DNA of 64,000 nucleotides from assembly GCA_958295815.1 (NCBI GenBank), contig OY282374.1:3132856-3196855 (forward strand), read 5' to 3'. The notes under the pieces were generated by a model. It had not been told where the DNA came from. It worked only from the letters and a program-made list of their open reading frames with translations, and made no database searches. This document shows, piece by piece, positions 1 through 7,183 of this stretch. The stretch's first letter is position 1; each line of letters begins with the position of its first letter. The position numbers and the translations under genes are program-made. This stretch comes from Candidatus Poribacteria bacterium (GTDB lineage Bacteria; Poribacteria; WGA-4E; WGA-3G).

Positions 1-1
1 A

Positions 2-1243
2 CAAGGCAGTAAAGGTGTAGGCCGCTATGCAGCGTCTATTCTTGGAGCAGACCTCCTTCTTGAGACAGTTAACACCAAATATGAGAAAACAACCGCCTAT
101 TTTGAATGGAGCGACTTTGAAACGGCGTCGTACTTAGATGATGTGGAAATACCATTGGAAACGGAGGCGGTTTCTGAAGCTCCGGGCACACGGCTGACTA
201 TCAACGGCGGAAGTGAGATGCTTGCTGAATGGGACCAGAGACAGTTTGACAAACTCCGATTTGAATTGAAGAAACTCACCTCGCCTATAATCAATGCATT
301 CAGCAATGAAGGCGGAAGTGATACCTTCCGTATTGGTTTGACAGTTAGTGGATTTCCGAAAGTGAACGACATTCATGAAACTGTTGAACCCTACCCGCTT
401 TTTGATCTCTTTGACTACAAGATATCTGGAAAAGTCGGTAGAGACGGGACAGGGACACTGATCTATTCGTCACAGAAAGCTCGTAACACGATAGAGGAAA
501 AGGTCGCATTCAATTTTGGAAAGTCTATTAGCTGTGGTGAACTTGATATTGATATTCGTGTTTATGACCGAGAGGTGGATGCTATTGATGCTCTCATTAA
601 GCGGGGTTTTACGGATGAATTTGGCAAATATGTCCAGAAACTTGAAGCGAGACAGATTCTAAATGCAAGCAATGGTATTGGCGTTTATCGAAATGGATTT
701 CGCATCCGACCGCTTGGAGATCCTGATTTTGACTGGTTGAAACTCAACGCCCGAAGAGTACAGAACCCCACACGGTGTATTGGTAGCAACCAAGCAATTG
801 GGTATGTGCAGATTCAGTCCGAGGATCGATCTCAGCTGATTGAAAAAAGTGCTAGAGACGGGCTCAAGGAAAATATAGCTTTTAATCAACTCAAAGAAAT
901 CACAATACAGGTTATAACAGAGCTTGAATGGCGACGTTTTAATTACAGAAAGAGCGCGGGTTTGAGTCGACCTGCTTTCAAAATGGAGAGTAACCTGCAA
1001 AATCTTTTTTCTTATGAGGAACTCAAACAGGATATAGAAACAGAACTGACCAAGGCGACTGTTGACAGAATAACAATTGACGAAATCGTTAAGCGCATCA
1101 ATGAAGAGACCAGAGAAAAAAATAGGATTGTTGACGAAATCCGCCAAGTTGTTGCCATTTATCAGAGCCAAATTACCTTAGGCAAAATCATTAATGTATT
1201 ACTTCATGAAGCTAGGCGTCCCCTCAGTTACTTCCGAAATTGA
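2..1243 (+). CDS. Histidine kinase with N-terminal HSP90-like ATPase domain, first part (5' end outside window, ends at in-frame TGA)
   Basis: The reading frame is open from the left edge of the window, so the true start lies upstream; an internal GTG at 143 is probably not the start. The first visible residues include a GSKGVGRY motif followed by AxxLG, the glycine-rich ATP-lid pattern of GHKL/HSP90-like ATPases. The part ends with HEARRPLSYFRN, an H-box-like sequence in which the His would be the phosphorylated residue of a sensor kinase. A TGA at 1241-1243 interrupts the frame. The same frame then continues without another stop into a second GHKL ATPase domain (to 1870), so this is best read as the first two thirds of one long kinase with two ATPase domains. 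The residues between the two ATPase regions match nothing I recognise. It could be a real premature stop, recoding or a sequence error. Confidence 0.7.
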   Translation, partial: QGSKGVGRYAASILGADLLLETVNTKYEKTTAYFEWSDFETASYLDDVEIPLETEAVSEAPGTRLTINGGSEMLAEWDQRQFDKLRFELKKLTSPIINAFSNEGGSDTFRIGLTVSGFPKVNDIHETVEPYPLFDLFDYKISGKVGRDGTGTLIYSSQKARNTIEEKVAFNFGKSISCGELDIDIRVYDREVDAIDALIKRGFTDEFGKYVQKLEARQILNASNGIGVYRNGFRIRPLGDPDFDWLKLNARRVQNPTRCIGSNQAIGYVQIQSEDRSQLIEKSARDGLKENIAFNQLKEITIQVITELEWRRFNYRKSAGLSRPAFKMESNLQNLFSYEELKQDIETELTKATVDRITIDEIVKRINEETREKNRIVDEIRQVVAIYQSQITLGKIINVLLHEARRPLSYFRN

Positions 1244-1870
1244 ATACCTTATCTCAAGCGTAGGTACGACTCATTTCAGAAGACTGAAAATTCGGCGGAC
1301 CTTGAAAAAGCCATGGAAATAGTTGATGGGATTGCTGAGAATTCCGAATTCTTTGTGAACCTTTTTAAAAGACTTGATCCGCTGGCGGCGGGAAAACGAA
1401 CCAGAAAAAAACCTTTGGCATTGAGGAAAACGATAGAAGGGGTGTTTTCTGTCTTTGAAAACGAAATGAAATCTCACAATATCTCTGCTGCAATCAAATG
1501 TCCTGACAATTTTAGATTTCCCGCTTGGCACCAGGACATCTATGCAATTTTCACGAATCTCGTTGATAATAGTCTCTATTGGATTAGTCAGAAAAAATCT
1601 GAAACACGCGAGATCACAATTGAATTTCTGATCCACGAGAGTTCCCTTGTTCACATTGACTATCGCGATACTGGACCGGGAATCGAAACCAATCTTATTC
1701 AGAGTGGAGTGATCTTTGAACCTCATTTTTCTACCAAACCAAACGGAACGGGACTGGGACTGGCGATAGCTGCGGAAGCCTCAGACCGAAATGGGCTTGA
1801 ACTGAAAGTTTTCGAATCTGAAAATGGTGCTCATTTCAGGCTTCAACCCAAAATGGAAGGGGAAAAGTGA
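1244..1870 (+). CDS. Histidine kinase, C-terminal HATPase_c part (same frame as the preceding gene)
   Basis: This segment is in the same frame as the upstream part and separated from it only by the TGA at 1241-1243. If translated separately, an ATG at 1313 is available, but no good ribosome binding site precedes it and the H-box would be lost. It carries the canonical histidine-kinase ATPase boxes: an N-box (NLVDNSLYW), a G1 box (DTGPGI), an F-box region (FEPHFSTK) and a G2 box (GTGLGLAI). The ATP-binding core therefore looks complete. The stop overlaps the GTG start of the response regulator (GTGA at 1867-1870), so the two genes are translationally coupled and form a two-component pair. Whether this pair works depends on the upstream TGA being read through or being a sequence error. 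Confidence 0.75.
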   Translation: MPYLKRRYDSFQKTENSADLEKAMEIVDGIAENSEFFVNLFKRLDPLAAGKRTRKKPLALRKTIEGVFSVFENEMKSHNISAAIKCPDNFRFPAWHQDIYAIFTNLVDNSLYWISQKKSETREITIEFLIHESSLVHIDYRDTGPGIETNLIQSGVIFEPHFSTKPNGTGLGLAIAAEASDRNGLELKVFESENGAHFRLQPKMEGEK

Positions 1871-2960
1871 AAAAAATACGATTGCTTATTGTTGAAGATG
1901 ATGAACAGGAACTTGAAAGTTTCAGGGATGATCTAGAAGACTACATGCATGAAAAAAACGAGATATAGATCTGGTTGAATGTGAAACGCTGGAGGAGGCA
2001 TTAAATACACTGGATAATTCCTTTGATGGTGCTATTATTGATTTGAAACTTGCAGGCCATCAAAGTGATGAGGGGAGTCAAGTTGTTGAAAAGATTAGAG
2101 AGTCATTTTATCGGATCCCAATCGCGATATTTACTGGAAACCCAGGAGACTGGAATCACAATCTGAATGAAAAAATTATGCTTATTGATGTTTTCACAAA
2201 AGGGGAAACTGAACACTATGAACTTTTAGATCGATTTTGGGATATCTATAGTACAGGGTTAACACATATTATGGGAGCAAGAGGATTAATCGAACAGACT
2301 CTAAGTGAGGTTTTTCTCAGAAATCTTAAACCAAGCATGCAAAAGTGGATTTCTTATGCTAAGGGTGGAAAAGAAAATTCGGAACGAACCGAAAAGGCTC
2401 TCCTCCGATACACTTTGAATCATTTGTTTCAACTCCTTGAAGCAGATGGAGAACGCTGTTTTCCTGAAGAGTTTTACCTATATCCACCTGTGTCTGAAAT
2501 TATTACAACTGGAAGCATTGTAAAAGAAAAGGCAAGTGATCAACCGTTTGTAATTCTAAGTCCAGCGTGTGATCTTGTTATCAGACGGAACGGTGAATTT
2601 AAAACAGATCGTATTCTCCTTGTTGAAATCGAAAGTGAAGATGATGTTGTGAATGATGCGGTGGATGATATTAGAAGAAGACAGAGTAAAAAAAATAAAC
2701 TCCGAGATGTATTTAATAACAATCATAGAGATTATTATCATTGGATCCCAAAGGCTTATTCTTTTAACGGTGGATTTCTCAATTTTAAAAGACTAAGAAC
2801 GTTGGATAAGACTGGTTTCGATGAAAAATTTGGAAAACCCACGATTCAGATTTCTCCCTTTTTTGTAAAAGATATTGTATCACGCTTTTCTTCGTTTTAT
2901 GCCCGGCAAGGTCAACCAGATATTGACAGTGAGGGTTTTATTACTCGCTACACTACCTGA
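1867..2960 (+). pseudogene. Response regulator with unusual C-terminal domain, frameshifted at an A7 run
   Basis: A GTG at 1867 starts a receiver domain (VKKIRLLIVEDD, with the acidic pocket DD). This frame stops at a TAG (1966-1968). The frame one base back continues from about 1959 to 2960 with the rest of the receiver: AIIDLKL carries the phospho-acceptor Asp and IAIFTGN supplies the conserved Thr region. The switch falls on seven A residues (1952-1958). Joined, the protein would be about 364 residues: a receiver of about 130, then a domain of about 230 residues that I do not recognise, containing VILSPACDL, a pattern I associate only loosely with receiver-linked proteins of unknown function. 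There is no obvious helix-turn-helix, so output may be a protein interaction or enzymatic activity. The damage may be real decay, a sequencing slip, or programmed -1 frameshifting (see findings). Confidence 0.65.
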
Positions 2961-3088
2961 CCATTTCATATAATACTCCAAAGAAATCCTTATGCCCACA
3001 CCCGAATTCAATGGAAAACAATACGTCTATCCTCACTATCTATCCTCCTCTACCTTTCAGTTGAACTATTACTGCTGAGACATTAGCA

Positions 3089-3892
3089 ATGCTTGATATT
3101 TTGACCCAATACTTTGACAAACAGTTCGTCCCAAACACCGACAGAGACACATTAAGACAAGACCTCTATCAACGGTTTATCTCGGAAGGTGCCTCAGAGG
3201 ATGAAATAGATGATCTGCTGCTTAAAAGGCATTTGCTGGTCAAAGAAGGTGACCAGGACCGCGCCTCTGTAGCGGGGATTTTGATGTGCCATGAAAAACC
3301 CGATGATTACTTATACAATAGTTTCATACAAGCAGTTTTATATAGGGGTAAAGAAAAGGACGCTAACCACCAGATTGATTCCCAAGACTTTACGGGAACG
3401 TTAGACCAGCAGATCGTACAAGCAATGAGATTCGCTGATAGATATAACGCAGTCGCAGCACGGAAGGATATTGGTAGAGTAGACTTACCGCAATATAGCA
3501 TGCGCGCTGTTTTTGAGGCAATAGTCAACGCTGTTGTACATAGAGATTATTCGAAAACTACTTCAAAAATTCGGCTATTTATGTTCGACGATAGGCTGGA
3601 ACTTTATTCGCCGGGGGCATTGGCAAACACCGTAACAGTCGATAATTTACGCTACAGCCAAGCCACCCGTAATGAACTTCTCGCTCGATTGCTTTCGGAG
3701 GTCACCCTTGACGACGATATGAGGAAACAAGTAGTTCGGCGACACTTTTTAGAACGTAGAGGCGAAGGTGTTGGTATCATTCTAAACGAGAGTGAAGAAT
3801 TGAGTGGGAAAACACCTGTCTATGAAATCTTTGACGAGGAATTACGCCTGACAATTTTTGCATCAAGATCTATTTGGGAAGCCGAGGGATAG
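3089..3892 (+). CDS. RecG/Schlafen-type ATP-binding protein lacking the AlbA_2 domain
   Basis: The 267-residue product matches the C-terminal part of the widespread AlbA_2 (Schlafen-like) plus HATPase_c_4 family, often annotated as RecG-like transcriptional regulators. EAIVNAVVHRDYS followed by a DDRLELYSPG segment is the family hallmark of the GHKL-type ATP-binding region (about residues 140-190), and RRGEGVGII follows near residue 230. Normally about 130 residues of AlbA_2 nucleic-acid-binding domain precede this; here only about 30 residues do, and the frame is closed by a TGA at 3062. The gene therefore appears 5'-truncated, or encodes a short family member. Its biochemical role is unknown. 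The position beside a damaged two-component pair suggests accessory or defence-type DNA, which is inference. Confidence 0.7.
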   Translation: MLDILTQYFDKQFVPNTDRDTLRQDLYQRFISEGASEDEIDDLLLKRHLLVKEGDQDRASVAGILMCHEKPDDYLYNSFIQAVLYRGKEKDANHQIDSQDFTGTLDQQIVQAMRFADRYNAVAARKDIGRVDLPQYSMRAVFEAIVNAVVHRDYSKTTSKIRLFMFDDRLELYSPGALANTVTVDNLRYSQATRNELLARLLSEVTLDDDMRKQVVRRHFLERRGEGVGIILNESEELSGKTPVYEIFDEELRLTIFASRSIWEAEG

Positions 3893-3901
3893 AAAAAATC
3901 C

Positions 3902-5044
3902 ATGCCTACACCCACCTTCAAAATCGACACCGTTGAAAGCCAACTTTACGAATGGGACAAACCGCCCATCTGGAACGGTATGCACGTCTACGATAAAGGT
4001 AGACTCCATCTCGTAAAAGTAACAGCGAAAAGTGGGACAGAAGAGATAGTCGGATACGGCTTCAATGGTGGAACCGCTGCAACCCGTCCGCTCTCCATAT
4101 TCCCAAAATATGTAGATTTGTTCCGTCCTGCCTTGATTGGACACGATGTAACAGATACCGCCTACATCTCGCGATTAGCCGAAAACTACAAAATCTACGG
4201 TCCCGGTGGCTATCACACACAGGTTATCGCCGCAATAAACCAAGCATGTTGGGATGTTCGCGGGAAACTGGAAGGAAAATCAGTTCACGCCTTACTGAGT
4301 GGTACACAGCAACGCATCCGCACCTATATTGCAGGCGGCTACTACGGCAGAGGGAAAGGATTTGATGAACTCCGCGAAGAGATGGAACGCAATATAGGCG
4401 AGTTCAATGCTACTGCCGTCAAAATGAAGATTGGCGATCCAAATGCCGGACTTGAGACGGACATCAAACGAATTGAGGCAGTTCGGGAAGCAGTCGGTCC
4501 AGAGATTACCGTAATGGTGGACGCGAATTGTGCTTTGTCAATTGAAAAGGCGTCCGAGTATTTACCCGCGCTTCAGTCAAACCACATCTTCTGGTTTGAG
4601 GAACCCATTCACAGCCACGATTATAGGGGACATAAGATACTGCGGGCAATCGCACAGGATTATGGTGTCCGAATTGCTACCGGAGAAAACGGATATGGAT
4701 TACACTATTTCCAGACGCTTATCGATTATGAAGGTGCCGACGTTTTCAATTTGGATGTCGCCATCCTCCCCGGTTATGATCCTGCCATGAAGGTAGTAGA
4801 AGAAGCGTCTGCAACCGAAAAGTTAATTGCGCCACACGGCGCACAAGAATTGCAAATCCATGTCGCTGCAAGCCGAGACAACGGCTTAATGTTAGAATAT
4901 TACCCGCCTGCTGTTGACCCTTTACGTGGTGAAATGTTCCTACCGCAGATGGTTTTAGAGAACGATGGACATGTCACAGTGCCATCTCGACCCGGCATCG
5001 GCTTTACCCCAAATTGGGAATTACTAAAACACCATCGCTTGTAA
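3902..5044 (+). CDS. Enolase-superfamily enzyme (mandelate racemase / muconate lactonizing type)
   Basis: A 380-residue cytosolic TIM-barrel enzyme that should abstract the proton alpha to a carboxylate in a Mg-dependent dehydration, racemisation or cycloisomerisation. Superfamily residues are visible: VKMKIG (K174 and K176, general base region), VMVDAN (D207), WFEEP (E233/E234) and ATGEN (E262) as the three metal ligands, and IAPHGA near residue 316 with the second catalytic His. A Lys-x-Lys on one side and a His on the other is the mandelate racemase subgroup arrangement, which includes sugar-acid dehydratases. The ATG at 3902 lies 9 bases after the preceding gene, on the same strand. Substrate cannot be assigned from the sequence; the family is abundant in sugar-acid catabolism. 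Confidence 0.85.
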   Translation: MPTPTFKIDTVESQLYEWDKPPIWNGMHVYDKGRLHLVKVTAKSGTEEIVGYGFNGGTAATRPLSIFPKYVDLFRPALIGHDVTDTAYISRLAENYKIYGPGGYHTQVIAAINQACWDVRGKLEGKSVHALLSGTQQRIRTYIAGGYYGRGKGFDELREEMERNIGEFNATAVKMKIGDPNAGLETDIKRIEAVREAVGPEITVMVDANCALSIEKASEYLPALQSNHIFWFEEPIHSHDYRGHKILRAIAQDYGVRIATGENGYGLHYFQTLIDYEGADVFNLDVAILPGYDPAMKVVEEASATEKLIAPHGAQELQIHVAASRDNGLMLEYYPPAVDPLRGEMFLPQMVLENDGHVTVPSRPGIGFTPNWELLKHHRL

Positions 5045-5060
5045 CCACCGTACCTCTCTC

Positions 5061-5086
5061 CGTTGGCTAGGTTTCTAACCTCGCGA
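5061..5086. repeat. Interspersed palindrome, GGTTTCTAACC family, copy 1
   Basis: An imperfect palindrome with core AGGTTTCTAACCT in a 288-base intergenic stretch. A second copy follows about 30 bases later. It belongs to the hairpin family found at least ten times in this window. Confidence 0.7.
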
Positions 5087-5116
5087 AAACAATTCTATAA
5101 TCTATCATACCTCCTT

Positions 5117-5144
5117 CCGCTGGTGAGGTTTCTAACCTCGCGAG
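5117..5144. repeat. Interspersed palindrome, GGTTTCTAACC family, copy 2
   Basis: The core is GAGGTT-TCT-AACCTC, with outer bases CCGCTGGT on the left and GCGAG on the right. It is nearly identical to copy 1, so the two form a local direct pair. Confidence 0.75.
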
Positions 5145-5283
5145 TGCTAATGTCCAATTAATTCTAAAATCTGCCATATATATAATTTTACGCAAAAAAC
5201 TTGTTACCCAATTTCAAATTCTTCCGTTATATTTCTAATGTATACACCCTAATATGAAGGGACCGGTCATAAAACCTTACAAC

Positions 5284-5302
5284 GAAAAGGGCACGCCTTT
5301 TC
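5284..5302. other. Short perfect hairpin upstream of the two-TM gene
   Basis: GAAAAGG and CCTTTTC pair over 7 bp around the loop GCACG, ending 30 bases before the start at 5333. It could be a weak terminator for the upstream gene (a T-rich stretch follows) or a leader hairpin. Nothing else in 5045-5332 is interpretable apart from the two palindromes. Confidence 0.35.
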
Positions 5303-5332
5303 CTCTATTTTTGCGTGCAAGGAGCTCCTTTT

Positions 5333-5863
5333 ATGGATCGCAGTGTTGAAGAATATCAGAAAGACCTCTTATGGCAGACTTCTCTTGAAACTTTCTACCG
5401 TGTCGCTTATGCCGAAAGCCTCATGAGTTCGGTGCTCCAAAAATGGAAACCGGTAGATGGGGCTATCAAAAGTATCGTGACGATTACTACCATTGCCTCA
5501 GTCATGGTAGGGTGGATGTCATGGGGGTCCGCAAACGGAAAAATAGCATGGTTGGTTATAGCAGGATCTGCTGCATTGTTAGGTCTCCTGCATGTCATCC
5601 TTAAAATTTCAGACCGTATATCCGACTTGAGTCATAACGCACAATACTTCAAGAGTTTACGCCTCAATTTGGAACGGTTCATCTATGAAATGGAAGTCAA
5701 CCCAGATTTCCCGCTGGAGCCATTCAAAGTTACATTTGAACAGTATCGCGAATGGTTATTGGTTGGTTCGCAAATGCTAAAGGAAGATTTCCTTTTGACG
5801 CGCCAACATCGCCAAAAAATCCAGAATAAGTTGAACCAGCAAATGGGAGATATGATTCTATGA
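5333..5863 (+). CDS. Small two-TM membrane protein of unknown function (SLATT-like layout)
   Basis: I chose the ATG at 5333 because AAGGAG sits 7 bases upstream; an upstream in-frame GTG at 5315 overlaps that site. The 176-residue product has an N-terminal helix, two adjacent hydrophobic segments (about residues 45-65 and 70-92), then an amphipathic helical tail rich in charged residues. This order resembles SLATT-type two-TM proteins, some of which act as membrane effectors in bacterial conflict systems, but I see no diagnostic motif, so this is only a structural analogy. The stop overlaps the next gene (ATGA), which implies translational coupling with the proline-rich partner. Function unknown. 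Confidence 0.7.
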   Translation: MDRSVEEYQKDLLWQTSLETFYRVAYAESLMSSVLQKWKPVDGAIKSIVTITTIASVMVGWMSWGSANGKIAWLVIAGSAALLGLLHVILKISDRISDLSHNAQYFKSLRLNLERFIYEMEVNPDFPLEPFKVTFEQYREWLLVGSQMLKEDFLLTRQHRQKIQNKLNQQMGDMIL

Positions 5864-6108
5864 AAGAGCAACCCGTTGGTGTCGGGAGAGACCCTATTGA
5901 TCATTCTGTAGGGCAGCGGCCGATACACGAAACTTATGAACCGCCGGATCCTATCCCGCAGTTCCGACCGCGTCCGAAACTACAACAAGCACAACCGCCT
6001 CCTACAAAGAGACCTGGTTTTCCCACAATCACTACCAAACGAACCCAAGCCGCTTCTCCTGAAGCCACCAAGGATTCGCAGGCAGTGAATTCGAAAAAAA
6101 ATGGTTGA
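5860..6108 (+). CDS. Small proline-rich protein coupled to the two-TM gene
   Basis: An 82-residue protein with no hydrophobic segment, starting at an ATG that overlaps the upstream stop. It is strikingly rich in proline (PPDPIP, RPRPK, QPPPTKRP) and basic residues, so it is probably intrinsically disordered and could bind an SH3-like or WW-like surface or the membrane protein next door. I recognise no family. The tight overlap argues that it is a genuine gene and that the two products work together. No ribosome binding site is needed if it is translated by reinitiation. Confidence 0.6.
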   Translation: MKEQPVGVGRDPIDHSVGQRPIHETYEPPDPIPQFRPRPKLQQAQPPPTKRPGFPTITTKRTQAASPEATKDSQAVNSKKNG

Positions 6109-6133
6109 TTTAATTTACAGATTCTGCTAAAAT
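6105..6133 (+). promoter_or_regulatory. Sigma70-type promoter with extended -10, for the LamG gene at 6169
   Basis: TTGATT (6105-6110), a 17-base spacer and TAAAAT (6128-6133), preceded by the extended -10 dinucleotide TG. The predicted start is about 30 bases upstream of the GTG. Confidence 0.6.
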
Positions 6134-6168
6134 CTTCCCAATATTCAAACATTGGGAGGTTAAGAACC

Positions 6169-6966
6169 GTGAGAGAAGTTTATTTAGCCTTGTTTATTAG
6201 TCTGTTCCTCTTCACTTCTGCCTTTGCAGGAATTCCTGACGACGCGGATCTGCTCATGTGGATTGGTGAGGGCAGCGGAAACAAAGCAGTTGATGGCACG
6301 GGAAATGGGAACGATGGTACTTTTCACGGTAATGCCAAATGGGTTGCTGGCGAAGGTAAATTTGCCGCTGGAATTTCGCTCAAAGGGGCAGAAACCTATA
6401 TGGAAGTACCCAACATTATTACTGAAGAAGGAAGTCTACTGTTCTGGTTCAAACCCGCTTGGGCTGGTTCCGATGGTGACGATTATCGGATTTTTGATGC
6501 CAGTTTCGGACCTATCTACTTCTTCGTCTCTAAGGGGGCTAACCACGCTGATATTAACCCTGAAGACTTCGGTTTCTATTTTGAAGCTGCTGATGATGCC
6601 GATTGGCAGGATGTCGAATTCGATCCAGACGGGGTTATAAAGAAAGACCAATGGCTTCATGTCGCAGCGACATGGGATTTCGGTGGTGGTAATCCTTTCC
6701 TGTATATTGATGGGAAAGAAGCAGCGACTAGCGGTAAGAAAATTACTGGTGGTTTCCCGGCATTACATGAAAAACCGAGATTCGGATGGGAAACTATTCC
6801 CTACATTCCCTTCAAGAACGGTGCTGAAGGCATCATTGACGAAGTCTCTTTTTGGCAACGCGCTTTAGACGAAGGCGAGATCCAGGAGATGATGGATGTC
6901 AGTTTAGATGTCGAAGCAGCCGGAAAACTCGCTGTTACCTGGGGTGAATTAAAAGTTACCCAATGA
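6169..6966 (+). CDS. Secreted LamG-domain protein with C-terminal WGxLK tail
   Basis: A GTG start preceded by GGGAGG. Residues 1-20 form a signal peptide (hydrophobic core ending in SAFA), so the product is exported. The remainder is one LamG/concanavalin A-like jellyroll: an N-terminal DLLMWIGEGSGN strand, NGNDGTFHG, the KDQWLHVAATWD region and the closing IIDEVSFWQRALDEGEI motif typical of these domains. Such domains bind glycans or occur in cell-surface and extracellular proteins. The last residues, GKLAVTWGELK, match the tails of four other LamG proteins in this window. It is a single-gene unit with its own promoter and terminator. Ligand unknown. Confidence 0.85.
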   Translation: MREVYLALFISLFLFTSAFAGIPDDADLLMWIGEGSGNKAVDGTGNGNDGTFHGNAKWVAGEGKFAAGISLKGAETYMEVPNIITEEGSLLFWFKPAWAGSDGDDYRIFDASFGPIYFFVSKGANHADINPEDFGFYFEAADDADWQDVEFDPDGVIKKDQWLHVAATWDFGGGNPFLYIDGKEAATSGKKITGGFPALHEKPRFGWETIPYIPFKNGAEGIIDEVSFWQRALDEGEIQEMMDVSLDVEAAGKLAVTWGELKVTQ

Positions 6967-7010
6967 CAGCGCAGTTAGACAAACTGTATTTCTGAAATCT
7001 TATTTTCTTA

Positions 7011-7040
7011 AGTCTGGCGATAGATTCGCCAGACTTTTTT
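7011..7040 (+). terminator. Rho-independent terminator after the LamG gene
   Basis: A perfect 10-bp stem, AGTCTGGCGA with TCGCCAGACT, around the loop TAGAT, followed by a run of T. It lies 44 bases after the LamG stop. Confidence 0.9.
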
Positions 7041-7078
7041 ATTTATAATGTGAGTTAGAGAACCACTCCATTTCCACT

Positions 7079-7097
7079 GCCGAGGTTTCAAACCTCA
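7079..7097. repeat. Interspersed palindrome, GGTTTCTAACC family, copy 3
   Basis: GAGGTT-TCA-AACCTC, in the gap between the convergent LamG and dctM genes. Confidence 0.65.
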
Positions 7098-7148
7098 GTT
7101 CCTTGCAAACACCTCACAGAAAAAGGAGTCCGGTTTCAACTGATGGCA

Positions 7149-7177
7149 GTCCCAGCGGGACGGCATGTCTATAGACA
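7149..7177. repeat. GTCCC-AGC-GGGAC hairpin repeat (second family), copy 1
   Basis: A GTCCC/GGGAC stem with loop AGC, followed by GGCATGTCTATAGA. Two related copies, with the same downstream pattern, are at 18186 and 18236. Confidence 0.55.
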
Positions 7178-7183
7178 AACCAA

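Noticed and set aside
659..1171. A 170-codon frame on the minus strand opposite the kinase
   Set aside because: It is antisense to a gene with clear domain motifs, has no ribosome binding site and no recognisable product; the same applies to other long antisense frames such as those at 12919-13371, 30724-31278 and 58315-58833.
2992..3078. A short frame starting MPTPEFNGKQYVYPHY, which may be the remnant of a DNA methyltransferase or restriction gene start
   Set aside because: Only 28 codons, no further domain, and I cannot confirm the resemblance without a search.
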